The notes under the pieces were generated by a model, which did no database searches, was not told where the DNA came from, and worked only from the letters and a program-made list of their open reading frames with translations. Below are positions 16,793 through 25,459 of a stretch of 64,000 nt of DNA, one piece after another (the stretch's first letter is position 1; every line of letters starts with the position of its first letter). The translations under genes and the position numbers were made by a program. This stretch comes from an uncultured Lachnospiraceae bacterium. Lineage in GTDB: Bacteria; Bacillota; Clostridia; Lachnospirales; Lachnospiraceae. The DNA lies in the NCBI GenBank assembly GCA_900544445.1, contig UQVK01000002.1, positions 1-64,000 of the forward strand. Reading direction: 5' to 3'.

Positions 16793-17656
16793 GTGGTCAT
16801 CCTGCAATTATCGGGCGGGCTGGGCAACCAGATGTTTGAATACGCCCTGTATCTGAGCCTTCGGGCAAAAGGGAAGCATGTGAAAATCGACGATGTGTCC
16901 GACTACCGGACGCCGGACAGAAGGCCGGTGCAGCTTTCGGTGTTTGACGCGGACTATGAACGGGCGTCAGAGGATGAGGTGATCCGGTATACGGATTCCT
17001 CCCTGTCTCCGCTTTCCCGGATCCGGAGAAAACTCACGGGAAGAAAGAGTCTGCTTTACCGGGAAAGGGACATGGAGTATGACGAAACGGTTTTTGAACG
17101 GGATCCGGTCTATCTGACGGGCTTTTTTCAGAGTGAAAAATATTTTGCGGATGTGAAGGAAGAGGTCCGCCGCAGGCTGACCTTTTCCGAACGGATGAAA
17201 AAGGAGTTTTCGGAAAGTTATCGGGAAATCCTCACGCGGATTGAAGCCGTTCCGTCGGTGTCGGTGCATGTGCGCCGCGGCGACTATCTGCATGCCAGCC
17301 ATAACGGCATGTACGAAGGGATCTGCACCCTGGATTATTACCGAAAGGCGATGGCGCAGATCCGGGAGAAGGAGCCGGAGGCGGTGTTTTTCCTCTTTTC
17401 CAACGACATGGAATGGACGAAGGAGCATCTGGCCGGGCCGGACTGCGTTCCGGTGGAGGGCGGAAGCGAAGAAAAGGGTTATCTGGACCTGTATCTGATG
17501 AGCCGCTGCCGCCATAACATTATCGCAAACAGCAGCTTCAGCTGGTGGGGAGCCTGGCTGAACGACAATCCGGAAAAGCAGGTGATCGCGCCCGCCAGAT
17601 GGATCAACGGACGGGAGTGCAGGGATATCTATACGGAAGGAATGATACGGATATGA
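16793..17656 (+). CDS. GT11 family alpha-1,2-fucosyltransferase-like protein
   Basis: A 287-aa protein with the GT11 N-terminus LSGGLGNQMFEYALY (residues 6-20), the canonical GDP-fucose-binding HVRRGDY at about 159-165, and the C-terminal NSSFSWWGAWLN block near 244-255. All three match alpha-1,2-fucosyltransferases (WbsJ/FutC type), although GT11 members may use other GDP-sugars. It starts with GTG after an AGAGGAAAAAG stretch. Its stop overlaps the start of the ABC flippase (ATGA), indicating coupled translation. It has the cleanest motif set of four GT11-like genes in the window. Confidence 0.9.
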   Translation: MVILQLSGGLGNQMFEYALYLSLRAKGKHVKIDDVSDYRTPDRRPVQLSVFDADYERASEDEVIRYTDSSLSPLSRIRRKLTGRKSLLYRERDMEYDETVFERDPVYLTGFFQSEKYFADVKEEVRRRLTFSERMKKEFSESYREILTRIEAVPSVSVHVRRGDYLHASHNGMYEGICTLDYYRKAMAQIREKEPEAVFFLFSNDMEWTKEHLAGPDCVPVEGGSEEKGYLDLYLMSRCRHNIIANSSFSWWGAWLNDNPEKQVIAPARWINGRECRDIYTEGMIRI

Positions 17657-19416
17657 TTGAAAACATCAGCAAACTCAGACACATATTGAGCAAGGCACAG
17701 AAGCGCAGGGTCTGCGGACTGGGCGTCATGATCCTGATCAGCGGCCTTCTGGAGACCATCGGTATCTCTGCCATTCTTCCTCTGGTGCAGGCGGTTATCG
17801 ACCGGGACGGGATGCTTCAGAATGAAACGGTGCAGATGGTCTGCGGCTGGCTGGGTTTTACGCTCACGGAGGAAAATTTCAACAATTTTATCCTTCTTCT
17901 GCTTGGGCTGGTCATCGGCATCATCGTGGTGAAGAACCTCTTTCTGCTGCTTGTCACCTACGTGCAGGCCCGATTCGTCAATTCCAATCAGTTCCGTACG
18001 GTCAGCTACATGCTGGAGGAATACCTGAACCGGCCCTATGAATTTTATCTGAACGCGGATATTCCCACCGTATTCCGTCTGGTGGACAGCGACGTGCCCA
18101 AGGTGTTCACTATCCTCATGGAATACATCCAGCTGGCTTCGGAAGGTGTGGTTGCCGTGTTCATCTGCGTATTCCTGCTTGTGGTGGACTGGAGGATGAC
18201 CCTGATACTGGGCGGCATTCTGGGCGTGATGACCCTGCTGATCATAAAGGTGATGAAACCGAAGCTGAACGCCATGGGATTAAAATCCCAGAAGGTGCAG
18301 AGCCGCATGGGAAAATGGAGGCTTCAGTCCATCTACGGCATCAAGGATGTGAAAATCCTGCACCGGGAAGCGTTTTTTGCCCGGAATTTCCGTAAGTATT
18401 CCCAGATCGCCGGGGAGGTGACCAGCAAATACAACGTGCTCAACAACATCCCCAGGCTTCTGATCGAGACCATCTGCATGGGAGGCATTCTGGGATATCT
18501 GGGAGTCTATATTCTGATGGATCAGGATCTGACCGCCATGGTGACCCAGATCGCGGCCTTCGGCTACGCGGCCACCCGCCTGATTCCCAGCGTCAACCGC
18601 CTCAACGGCCACATGACCAATATTGCGTTCTTTCAGCCTTCCCTGGATTATGTTTATGAAAATGTGGATTTCAGCGACTATACCAAATACGGGGAGTATC
18701 AGAATAAGGACGACGCAAACGCCGCGCCCATTCCCGTGAAGGATGAGATCCGCATGGATCACATCACCTACGCCTATCCCAACTCCACGAAAAACGTGCT
18801 GGAGGATGCCAATATGCGCATCCCCATCGGAAAGAGCGTGGGCGTGATGGGACCCTCCGGCGCAGGAAAGACCACGGCCATCGACATCCTGATGGGGCTT
18901 CTGAAGGTGCAGCAGGGAACCATCTCCTGCGGCGGAAAAAATATATTCGACAATTACCCTTCCTGGCTTTCCCACATCGGCTACATCCCCCAGTCCATCT
19001 TCCTGACGGACGATTCCCTGCGGGAGAACATCGCCTTCGGCGTGGAGCCGGATCAGATTGACGACGACAGGGTCTGGGAGGTGCTGGCGGAAGCGCAGAT
19101 GAAGGAATTCGTGGAACAGATGCCGGAGCAGCTGAACACCAGCGTGGGAGACAGAGGCGTGCGTCTTTCCGGCGGCCAGCGCCAGAGAATCGGCATCGCC
19201 CGCGCCCTTTACCACAACCCGGAGATCCTGGTTTTTGACGAGGCCACATCCGCTCTGGACAACGATACCGAAAGCGCCATCATGGAGGCCATCGACAGCT
19301 TCCACGGGCGCAAGACCCTGATCATCATCGCCCACAGATTGCGGACGATAGAGAATTGTGATATCATCTACAATGTGGATCAGGGAAAGATAACCATGAC
19401 AAAAGGAAAGCTTTGA
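17653..19416 (+). CDS. PglK/MsbA-like ABC flippase, fused permease and ATPase
   Basis: A 587-aa half-transporter. About six membrane segments occupy residues 1-320; the ATPase domain has Walker A GPSGAGKTT near 400-408, LSGGQRQR near 505-512, Walker B LVFDEAT near 526-532 and the IIAHR switch near 559. The permease-end sequence TRLIPSVNR (about 308-316) is like the RLMPSxNR stretch of Campylobacter PglK, which flips undecaprenyl-linked oligosaccharide for protein glycosylation. That suggests a lipid-linked glycan as substrate (inference). The start overlaps the GT11 stop. A homologue lies 31 kb downstream. The domain order rules out a peptide exporter of the C39 type. Confidence 0.9.
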   Translation: MIENISKLRHILSKAQKRRVCGLGVMILISGLLETIGISAILPLVQAVIDRDGMLQNETVQMVCGWLGFTLTEENFNNFILLLLGLVIGIIVVKNLFLLLVTYVQARFVNSNQFRTVSYMLEEYLNRPYEFYLNADIPTVFRLVDSDVPKVFTILMEYIQLASEGVVAVFICVFLLVVDWRMTLILGGILGVMTLLIIKVMKPKLNAMGLKSQKVQSRMGKWRLQSIYGIKDVKILHREAFFARNFRKYSQIAGEVTSKYNVLNNIPRLLIETICMGGILGYLGVYILMDQDLTAMVTQIAAFGYAATRLIPSVNRLNGHMTNIAFFQPSLDYVYENVDFSDYTKYGEYQNKDDANAAPIPVKDEIRMDHITYAYPNSTKNVLEDANMRIPIGKSVGVMGPSGAGKTTAIDILMGLLKVQQGTISCGGKNIFDNYPSWLSHIGYIPQSIFLTDDSLRENIAFGVEPDQIDDDRVWEVLAEAQMKEFVEQMPEQLNTSVGDRGVRLSGGQRQRIGIARALYHNPEILVFDEATSALDNDTESAIMEAIDSFHGRKTLIIIAHRLRTIENCDIIYNVDQGKITMTKGKL

Positions 19417-19432
19417 TCTGCATTCCGTCCGC

Positions 19433-19464
19433 GATTGCGGGAGCACCGAAGGTGCGAAGCAATC
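19433..19464. repeat. Nested hairpin before a GT11-like gene
   Basis: GATTGC (19433-19438) pairs with GCAATC (19459-19464), and within it GCACC (19443-19447) pairs with GGTGC (19451-19455), joined by GGGA and GAA linkers. It lies between the ABC flippase stop and the ribosome site of the next gene. CCGC/GCGG overlaps its left edge as an alternative stem. Confidence 0.75.
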
Positions 19465-19496
19465 GGCTTTCATGTGTGTTAAAAAACGAGGAAATT

Positions 19497-20540
19497 ATGA
19501 TCGGAACCGAATTTTTAAAAGGGCAGGGGCTGGGAAACCAGCTGTTCTGCTATGTGACGGCCCGCTGCATCGCTCTGGAGAGAGGCTGCGCATTCGGAAC
19601 GGCAGGCCAGGAACAGCTCGCCGTGAATATCCACAGCAAAAAGGGCATGTATTTCATGGACATGGACCTGGGAGAAAAAATCGGAGAGGACGGCGTGCCG
19701 AAGGGGTCCCTGAAGCGCTATGACGAAAAGGAGCTCCGTTTTTTCCAGGGAACCTCACGCCACGACATGGAGCACGGCTGCTATGTGGCGGGAGAGGATC
19801 CGGCCCTGCACGGCCTTCCCGATGACACGCTGATTTACGGGAACATGCAGGACGAAGGATATTTCGGAAAATACCGGGAGCAGATCCGGGAATGGCTGAA
19901 GGTGCGCCCGGAGTATGACAGCCATGAATTTACCAGAGACAATCTGTGTATCATAAATTACAGGGGCGGGGAATACACCGGCCACCCGGAGCTGTATCTG
20001 GACCGCAGCTACTGGATGAACGGGATGAAAAACATGAGAAAGATCCGTCCCGATATGGAGTTTATCATTGTCACGGACGACCCGGAGGCGGCCCGCAAGC
20101 TGCTGCCCGGCCTGCCGGTCTATCACTCGGATCTGGACAGGGACTATGTGATGATCAAGAACGCCAGATATCTGCTTCTGTCCAACTCCACCTTTGCCTT
20201 TTTCCCGGCGTACACCTCGGAGACCCTTCGGGCCGCCATCGCGCCCAAATACTGGGCCAGACACAACGTGTCAGACGGTTACTGGGCTTCGGAGCAGAAC
20301 ATCTACAGCATCTTTCAGTATCAGGACCGGAAAGGGAGGCTGTTTTCTCCGGAGGAATGCAGGAAGGAGCTTGCGGCCTATCGGGAGAAATCTGCCAGGT
20401 ACCGCAGGGCGGGAAAACGTCCGGAAGGGCTGAAAAGAAGCCTGTGCCTGCTGGAAGCAAAAGTGCGGTACGGCGTTTTTTACCTGAAGAAGATTCTGTA
20501 TTCGCTGATGAGACGGGCGGGGTATCGGGTGCGTGTCTGA
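19497..20540 (+). CDS. Diverged GT11-like glycosyltransferase
   Basis: A 347-aa protein. GQGLGNQLFCYVTARC (residues 9-24) is clearly the GT11 N-terminus, and LLSNSTFAFFPAYTS near residues 225-239 matches the GT11 C-terminal block. The GDP-sugar site, normally H-x-R-R-G-D-Y, reads NYRGGEYTGH (about residues 152-161), so the sugar or even the activity may differ from fucosyl transfer. GAGGAA just before the ATG sets the start; the frame is open further upstream across a hairpin. A foreign two-gene cassette begins 33 nt after its stop. Confidence 0.78.
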   Translation: MIGTEFLKGQGLGNQLFCYVTARCIALERGCAFGTAGQEQLAVNIHSKKGMYFMDMDLGEKIGEDGVPKGSLKRYDEKELRFFQGTSRHDMEHGCYVAGEDPALHGLPDDTLIYGNMQDEGYFGKYREQIREWLKVRPEYDSHEFTRDNLCIINYRGGEYTGHPELYLDRSYWMNGMKNMRKIRPDMEFIIVTDDPEAARKLLPGLPVYHSDLDRDYVMIKNARYLLLSNSTFAFFPAYTSETLRAAIAPKYWARHNVSDGYWASEQNIYSIFQYQDRKGRLFSPEECRKELAAYREKSARYRRAGKRPEGLKRSLCLLEAKVRYGVFYLKKILYSLMRRAGYRVRV

Positions 20541-20573
20541 GAGGACAGTTTTACCACACAGGAGGGAGCCGGA

Positions 20574-20993
20574 GTGATACCTGTTACACGGAGAGAATTT
20601 CGGGATGGCTTTAAAACACATTATAACTGTTATAAAGGAATACAGGGATATGATAAAAGCAGGAGACTGCTCCTGTTTTATTCTGTGGAATGCGGTCTGA
20701 AATGTCTGCTTCTGAAAAGGATCCAGAAAAATACGTATGCAGAATTGCTTGCCTGTGACGGAATGGATACGTTAAAGGATGATGGACACAACCTGAAAAA
20801 GCTTTTGAAAAAACTGGATGCGGAAGACAGATTTCGATTAAAGGGAATCCGTACCAGGAAAAAAGAACAGGTTTCTCCGAAAGATTTTAATCAGCTGTGG
20901 AGATATGGAGTGGAGACCTTGGATTATAAAGAAGAGGAGCAGGCGGAGGAAACGTTAAAAGATATTGCGGGATGGCTTGATGAGCAGTTGTAA
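20574..20993 (+). CDS. Small HEPN-like protein, partner of the KGGVGR ATPase
   Basis: A 139-aa, all-helical-looking, charged protein. LLLFYSVECGLKCLLL (about residues 32-47) followed by a spacer and DDGHNLKKLLKKL (about 69-81) is the pattern of HEPN domains: helix with a conserved acidic residue, then H-x-L-x-x-L. The R-x4-6-H ribonuclease motif of catalytic HEPN toxins is not seen, so it may be a binding or inactive HEPN, or the match may be only to the general fold. It starts with GTG after GGAGGG at 20561-20566. It ends 11 nt before the large ATPase gene, so the two form a unit. Base composition is lower in GC than the glycosyltransferases on both sides. The function is not known. Confidence 0.65.
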   Translation: MIPVTRREFRDGFKTHYNCYKGIQGYDKSRRLLLFYSVECGLKCLLLKRIQKNTYAELLACDGMDTLKDDGHNLKKLLKKLDAEDRFRLKGIRTRKKEQVSPKDFNQLWRYGVETLDYKEEEQAEETLKDIAGWLDEQL

Positions 20994-21004
20994 AGAGGTG
21001 TAGG

Positions 21005-23662
21005 ATGAAAAAATTTTATACATGGAAGGATATTGATATTGAATTACAACTGAACAGAATGAACTGGCCTGAGGAGTGGGTCCGTGTTGAGACATACAGC
21101 GATACCATTGAAGTAACTGTGAGCTCTGAAAAAAGGGCTGATGATTTCTGGCAGAGGCTTTTTAAAGGGCTGTATGACAGAGAGACGCAGACGATTCTTC
21201 TTACGATGACGGATCAGCGCCTGCAGATCGTATACTCCTGTGAACCTGATGCCGTTCCGCAAAAAGATGTGGTCACGCCTTTGTTCAGAAATATTTATCT
21301 GAGTGGCGGAAGACAGCCGTCCATGCCGGACAGGCTGCTTCCGGATGTGCCGGTTATTGCCTTTCACTCCTATAAAGGAGGTGTTGGCAGAACCCTGTCG
21401 GTAATCAGCTTCGTGAGGGAGATTACAGAGCAGTTTGGCGGGGAAAAGAAGGTTCTGATCGTAGATGGAGATCTGGAAGCTCCCGGCCTTACCTGGATGG
21501 CGCAGGAACAGAGCAATGGCGGTGATATCAGTTATCTGGACCTTCTTGCGCTTCTTCATTCCAATGGGTGGCGTGAAGATCTCGTGGAAAAAGTCAGCCA
21601 TCTTGCGGAGAAATCTGTTTTAACCTTTGAAACGCAGTCGATTCGGGAGCAGCACTTTTTTATCCCGGCCTATCGGGAAAAAGAACAGTTGATGGGCAAT
21701 TATGCAAGCCCTGAAATTCTGCTCACAGCCAGTTCCAATAAATTTATTCTTCCGGAATTTTTTTCCACTCTGGGGAAAAAGCTGGGAGCAGATCTGGTTA
21801 TTATTGATTTGCGGGCAGGATTAAGCGAGTATTCGGCTCCGTTTATTTTTGATCCCCGTGTTCAGAAATATTTTGTTTCTTCCACCTCTATGCAGTCCGT
21901 ACGCGGAACCTGTCTGATTCTGCGGCAGATGAAGGATTATTTCAGGGACCGGGACTGCATGCCGCAGATTCTTCTTACCATGGTGCCGACAGACGAGCCG
22001 CTGGGAGAGGAAACTTTGACGGGAATCAAGGGACAGCTGATCGGAGCGATTACAGATACAAAGGATAACGGGGAAGGTGCAGAAAAGGAAGACGAAGAGG
22101 ATGGAGATCTGGAACTGGCCGACTATATCACCGAATTTGAGTTTGACAGCAGGCTGATCCATCAGGAAGGAATCGTTCAGGTATGTGGAAAGCTGGCAAA
22201 TACGGATATGCGTGTCAAAACAAAGGAACTGGTCGGCAGCCTGTTTTCTTTGGAAAAAGAGGATAAAAAATCCAGTGATCTGGAGGAATCCCGGGTACGG
22301 CGCGCCCTTGAAAAATTATATAATTTTACAAAAAATGAAATTGTTGCGGAAGGCTCTGCATCTTCCAATATGCTTTGTACGGATGTGATCCAGAGAATCG
22401 CCAGGGAATTTCGCAGAGAAATTCCAAGGATTGCCGTACTCGGTGCGAAAGGATCGGGAAAGACCTATCTTTATAAACAGCTGCTGATCAAGAAGAGCTG
22501 GAATGCCTTTGTCGAATCGGTGATACCGGATGCCAGGAAGGATGAAGCGCCTGAGACAGTGATCGTACCTGTTCTGGCAAGCCCTGACAGAAGCAGGTTT
22601 ACTCCTTTATTAAAAGCCTGCATCCGTAATGCGGGCACTGCGCTTGGGAAAAACGTATCGGATTCCGTTTATGCGGTAAATGAAGAACAGGCGGAAAAAT
22701 ACAGAGAAGAGGAACACAGCAGTACGGAATGGCGGGATTTTTGGGAAAAAACGCTGCTTTCTTCTGTGGGCGGATTCGCGTCCCTTACAGAATTGGACCA
22801 TTATCTTGCTGAAAGAAAGAAAAGAGTTCTTTTTATTGTAGACGGGGTTGAAACCCTTTTTGATGATCTTACTTTGACGGAAAATGCGAAAAAGGCAATT
22901 GAGGCATTGTGTCGGGGGCTTCTGAACAGAGTGAGTGAATTCGGCGGTGAAAATATAGGTGTCATTATTTTCCTGAGACAGGATCTGGCAGAGGATGCAA
23001 TAACGACAAATTATACACAGTTTAAGAGTCAGTTCGCCGGATTTGAATTGAAATGGTCTCAGACAGAGGCTCTCCGTCTGGCATTGTGGATCGCTATGCA
23101 GGCGGACGATATGCTGATGCCTGATGTGCCGATCACGAAGGCCCCGAAGGAAGTGATTGATCAGAAGTTAAAAAGATTTTGGGGCAGTAAGCTGGGACGG
23201 GACGACTCTAAGGAAGCTTTTACCTCCAGATGGGTAATCGCAGCATTATCTGATTTTAATGGTCAGCTGCAGGCGAGGGATATTGTAAGATTTCTGATGT
23301 ATTCCACTGAGAATTCCGCCGCCGTAAATCTGCTGTACAAAGACCGGTTTTTAATGCCCTCGGAAATCAGAAAGGCGATCATTCCGTGTTCAAACGGAAA
23401 GGTGGAGGAGATTAAGCAGGAAATCAGATCCTTATATGGCGTTTTTGAAAAACTGGAGACCATCAGGGAAGAAGAAAAAACACTTCCGCTTAACCTGGAA
23501 AAGCTGCCTTTGACATCAGAAGAGATCAGTGCGATGATAAAACAGGGATATCTTAAGATTTATAAGGAGCAATATTATATTCCTGAAATCATTCGTCATC
23601 ATTTTGGATTCAGGTATCAGACCGGAGCCAGGCCAAAGGTGCTGGCCCTGCTGCTGAAATAA
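21005..23662 (+). CDS. KGGVGR-motif variant P-loop protein with a second ATPase domain
   Basis: An 885-aa cytosolic protein. After an N-terminal region of about 115 residues, YKGGVGRTL at 123-131 is a variant of the deviant Walker A motif of ParA/MinD ATPases (Arg where Lys/Thr is usual). VLIVDGDLEAPG at 150-161 is the matching switch block, and LVIIDLRAGLSEYS near 264-277 resembles Walker B. A second, ordinary P-loop GAKGSGKT lies at about 480-487 with a hydrophobic Walker B VLFIVDGVETLF near 607-618; the rest looks helical, as in STAND/AAA-type proteins. Proteins with this motif occur beside HEPN or effector genes in predicted conflict systems, but their mechanism is not established. No glycan-related domain is present. 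It is AT-richer than its flanks. Confidence 0.82.
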   Translation: MKKFYTWKDIDIELQLNRMNWPEEWVRVETYSDTIEVTVSSEKRADDFWQRLFKGLYDRETQTILLTMTDQRLQIVYSCEPDAVPQKDVVTPLFRNIYLSGGRQPSMPDRLLPDVPVIAFHSYKGGVGRTLSVISFVREITEQFGGEKKVLIVDGDLEAPGLTWMAQEQSNGGDISYLDLLALLHSNGWREDLVEKVSHLAEKSVLTFETQSIREQHFFIPAYREKEQLMGNYASPEILLTASSNKFILPEFFSTLGKKLGADLVIIDLRAGLSEYSAPFIFDPRVQKYFVSSTSMQSVRGTCLILRQMKDYFRDRDCMPQILLTMVPTDEPLGEETLTGIKGQLIGAITDTKDNGEGAEKEDEEDGDLELADYITEFEFDSRLIHQEGIVQVCGKLANTDMRVKTKELVGSLFSLEKEDKKSSDLEESRVRRALEKLYNFTKNEIVAEGSASSNMLCTDVIQRIAREFRREIPRIAVLGAKGSGKTYLYKQLLIKKSWNAFVESVIPDARKDEAPETVIVPVLASPDRSRFTPLLKACIRNAGTALGKNVSDSVYAVNEEQAEKYREEEHSSTEWRDFWEKTLLSSVGGFASLTELDHYLAERKKRVLFIVDGVETLFDDLTLTENAKKAIEALCRGLLNRVSEFGGENIGVIIFLRQDLAEDAITTNYTQFKSQFAGFELKWSQTEALRLALWIAMQADDMLMPDVPITKAPKEVIDQKLKRFWGSKLGRDDSKEAFTSRWVIAALSDFNGQLQARDIVRFLMYSTENSAAVNLLYKDRFLMPSEIRKAIIPCSNGKVEEIKQEIRSLYGVFEKLETIREEEKTLPLNLEKLPLTSEEISAMIKQGYLKIYKEQYYIPEIIRHHFGFRYQTGARPKVLALLLK

Positions 23663-23681
23663 AATTGTGGAACCGAAACGG

Positions 23682-24434
23682 ATGAAAACAACCATGAAAG
23701 AAAGTGAAAAGCTTCAGCTTCCCAACGTCACCCTCTGCGCCATGACCAGCGTTCAGGTGCGCGCGGCGGTGAAGGCGCTGGAATACAGCATGCGGGGAAT
23801 CCATTTTGCGGATGTCCTCATCATCACGGATAAAAAGCCCCTGTTTCTGCCGAAGGGGATCCATTACCGGCATACCTCCCGCCTTTCCAGCATAGACGAT
23901 TTCAATTACAAGTGCGTGTATGAACTGGGCGACTACATCGAGACGGAGTTCGTTCTGCTCATCCATTCGGACGGCTTCGTGGTGCATCCGGAGATGTGGC
24001 GGAAGGAATTTCTGGATTACGACTATATCGGCTCCCCCTGGCCGCTTCCGAAGGAGGGGGACAATACCACCTACCGGGACATCCACGGCAACCTCTGCCG
24101 GGTGGGAAACAGCGTGGGCATCCGCAGCAAGCGGCTGCTGGACTACCCGAAGAAGGCGGACATTCCCTGGACGCCGGAAAAAGGATGGTACAACGAGGAT
24201 GGCTTTCTCTGCTGCCGGATCCGCCATCTGCTGGAGGCGGAGGGCATGCGGATCGCGCCCCTGGAGGTGGCGAAATATTTCGGCCATGAGAACATGATTC
24301 CGGAGATTGAGGGGATTACCCCGTTCCTGTTTCACAAATGGGCAGGAACCAACGCGGGCTATCCGGACTTCCGCAGAAAACATCCGGTGATGAACGCCCT
24401 GCGCAGGTTTCACGGGAAGCTGGTAAACGGCTGA
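23682..24434 (+). CDS. DUF5672 family protein, probable glycosyltransferase
   Basis: A 250-aa protein resembling DUF5672, found in capsule and O-antigen clusters. LPNVTLCAMTS (near residue 13), YIETEFVLLIHSDGFVVHP (about 87-105) and YDYIGSPWP (about 112-120) are the recognisable blocks; a GT-A-like role is inferred from the family's context, with HSDG in the position of a DxD. The start is uncertain: GTG at 23667, ATG at 23682 and ATG at 23694 are all in frame, and only a weak GGAA precedes the middle one. The normal upstream ribosome site may have been replaced when the cassette on its left was inserted. Confidence 0.72.
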   Translation: MKTTMKESEKLQLPNVTLCAMTSVQVRAAVKALEYSMRGIHFADVLIITDKKPLFLPKGIHYRHTSRLSSIDDFNYKCVYELGDYIETEFVLLIHSDGFVVHPEMWRKEFLDYDYIGSPWPLPKEGDNTTYRDIHGNLCRVGNSVGIRSKRLLDYPKKADIPWTPEKGWYNEDGFLCCRIRHLLEAEGMRIAPLEVAKYFGHENMIPEIEGITPFLFHKWAGTNAGYPDFRRKHPVMNALRRFHGKLVNG

Positions 24435-24472
24435 CTGTTCCCGGCGCGCTGAAACGGGCATAAAAACAGAAT

Positions 24473-24487
24473 CGGCGGACGCCGCCG
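24473..24487. repeat. Short GC hairpin before the GT17 gene
   Basis: CGGCGG (24473-24478), loop ACG and CCGCCG (24482-24487). It lies just before the GAGGAG ribosome site of the next gene, the same placement as the hairpins at 9.24 and 42.18 kb. A CCCG/CGGG pair sits a few bases upstream. Confidence 0.6.
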
Positions 24488-24505
24488 GGATAAAGAGGAG
24501 CCAGT

Positions 24506-25459
24506 ATGGTATACGATTGCTTTCAGTTTTTTAACGAACTGGATATTCTGAAGCTCCGGCTTCACATCATGGACCCGGTGGTGGATCGGTTCGTGATCAG
24601 CGAGGCCACGGAGACCTTTTCCGGGAATCCGAAGCCTCTGTATTATGAAGAAAATAAGGAAATGTTCGCGGAATTTGCCCACAAGATCATCCATGTGGTG
24701 GTGGAGGATACGCCGCCCGGCTACACCCACGACCGGGACACCTTCCAGAAAAACGCGGTGGGACGGGGCTTAAAGGACTGTACGGATGAGGACATCATCC
24801 TTTTCAGCGACCTGGACGAGATTCCCAATCCGGAAAAGGTGAAGGAGATCCTGCGGAATTTTGACCCCACGAAGATCTATCACTTCGCCCAGCGGATGTT
24901 TTACTGCTACCTGAACATGGAGGAGATATCGGGAAACCTGCTTTCCTACGCGGGCGAGTTCCCTGGCATTAAGAAAAAGCAGTGGATCGGCTCCAAACTT
25001 TGCAGCTTCCGCCTCCTGCGGGAGCAGAACCTTCAGCTGGGAGAGCTCCGTTTTCCGGAGCGTAAGGAGATCGGTATCCGTGTTTCCGACGGCGGCTGGC
25101 ATTTCGGCTATATGGGCGGACACGGGGAAAAGAACGCGAAGAAGCGGGTGGCTGAAAAGGTGAGATCCGCTGCTCACCAGGAATTCAACAAGGCGGAGAT
25201 CCTCTCCGGAGTGGTGGACAACATCAAGGACGGGAAGGACATTTTCGGAAGAAACGCCTCCTTCCGTCTGGTGGAAATCGACGATACCTACCCGGAATAT
25301 CTGCGAAACCACCTTCCCGAGTATGATTTTCTGATCCTGAAAAAGGAAGGCGGCGTACAGAAGGCGCTGCGGCATACGAAGTCCTGGCTCCGGAAAAATT
25401 ATTACCGGGCAGGCAGGGGCGTGAAACGCATCTGCAGAAAACTGACCGGGAAGGGATGA
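24506..25459 (+). CDS. Glycosyltransferase family 17 protein
   Basis: A 317-aa soluble protein. VYDCFQFFNELDILKLRL (from residue 2), VISEATETFSGNPKPL (about 31-46) and LFSDLDEIPNPEKV (about 98-111) are the hallmark blocks of GT17, the family of eukaryotic beta-1,4-GlcNAc transferase III; SDLDE carries the acidic metal-binding residues. Bacterial members occur in surface-glycan clusters with untested specificity. The start follows AGAGGAG. Its stop overlaps the next start (ATGA), so the two are translationally coupled. Confidence 0.85.
   Translation: MVYDCFQFFNELDILKLRLHIMDPVVDRFVISEATETFSGNPKPLYYEENKEMFAEFAHKIIHVVVEDTPPGYTHDRDTFQKNAVGRGLKDCTDEDIILFSDLDEIPNPEKVKEILRNFDPTKIYHFAQRMFYCYLNMEEISGNLLSYAGEFPGIKKKQWIGSKLCSFRLLREQNLQLGELRFPERKEIGIRVSDGGWHFGYMGGHGEKNAKKRVAEKVRSAAHQEFNKAEILSGVVDNIKDGKDIFGRNASFRLVEIDDTYPEYLRNHLPEYDFLILKKEGGVQKALRHTKSWLRKNYYRAGRGVKRICRKLTGKG

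Noticed and set aside
20541..20573. Direct repeats or attachment sites flanking the HEPN/KGGVGR cassette
   Set aside because: No convincing matching repeat was found at both ends (20541-20573 and 23663-23681), and no integrase is present.
20574..20993. Catalytic HEPN ribonuclease toxin
   Set aside because: No R-x4-6-H motif is seen; only the general HEPN-like helix pattern supports the call.
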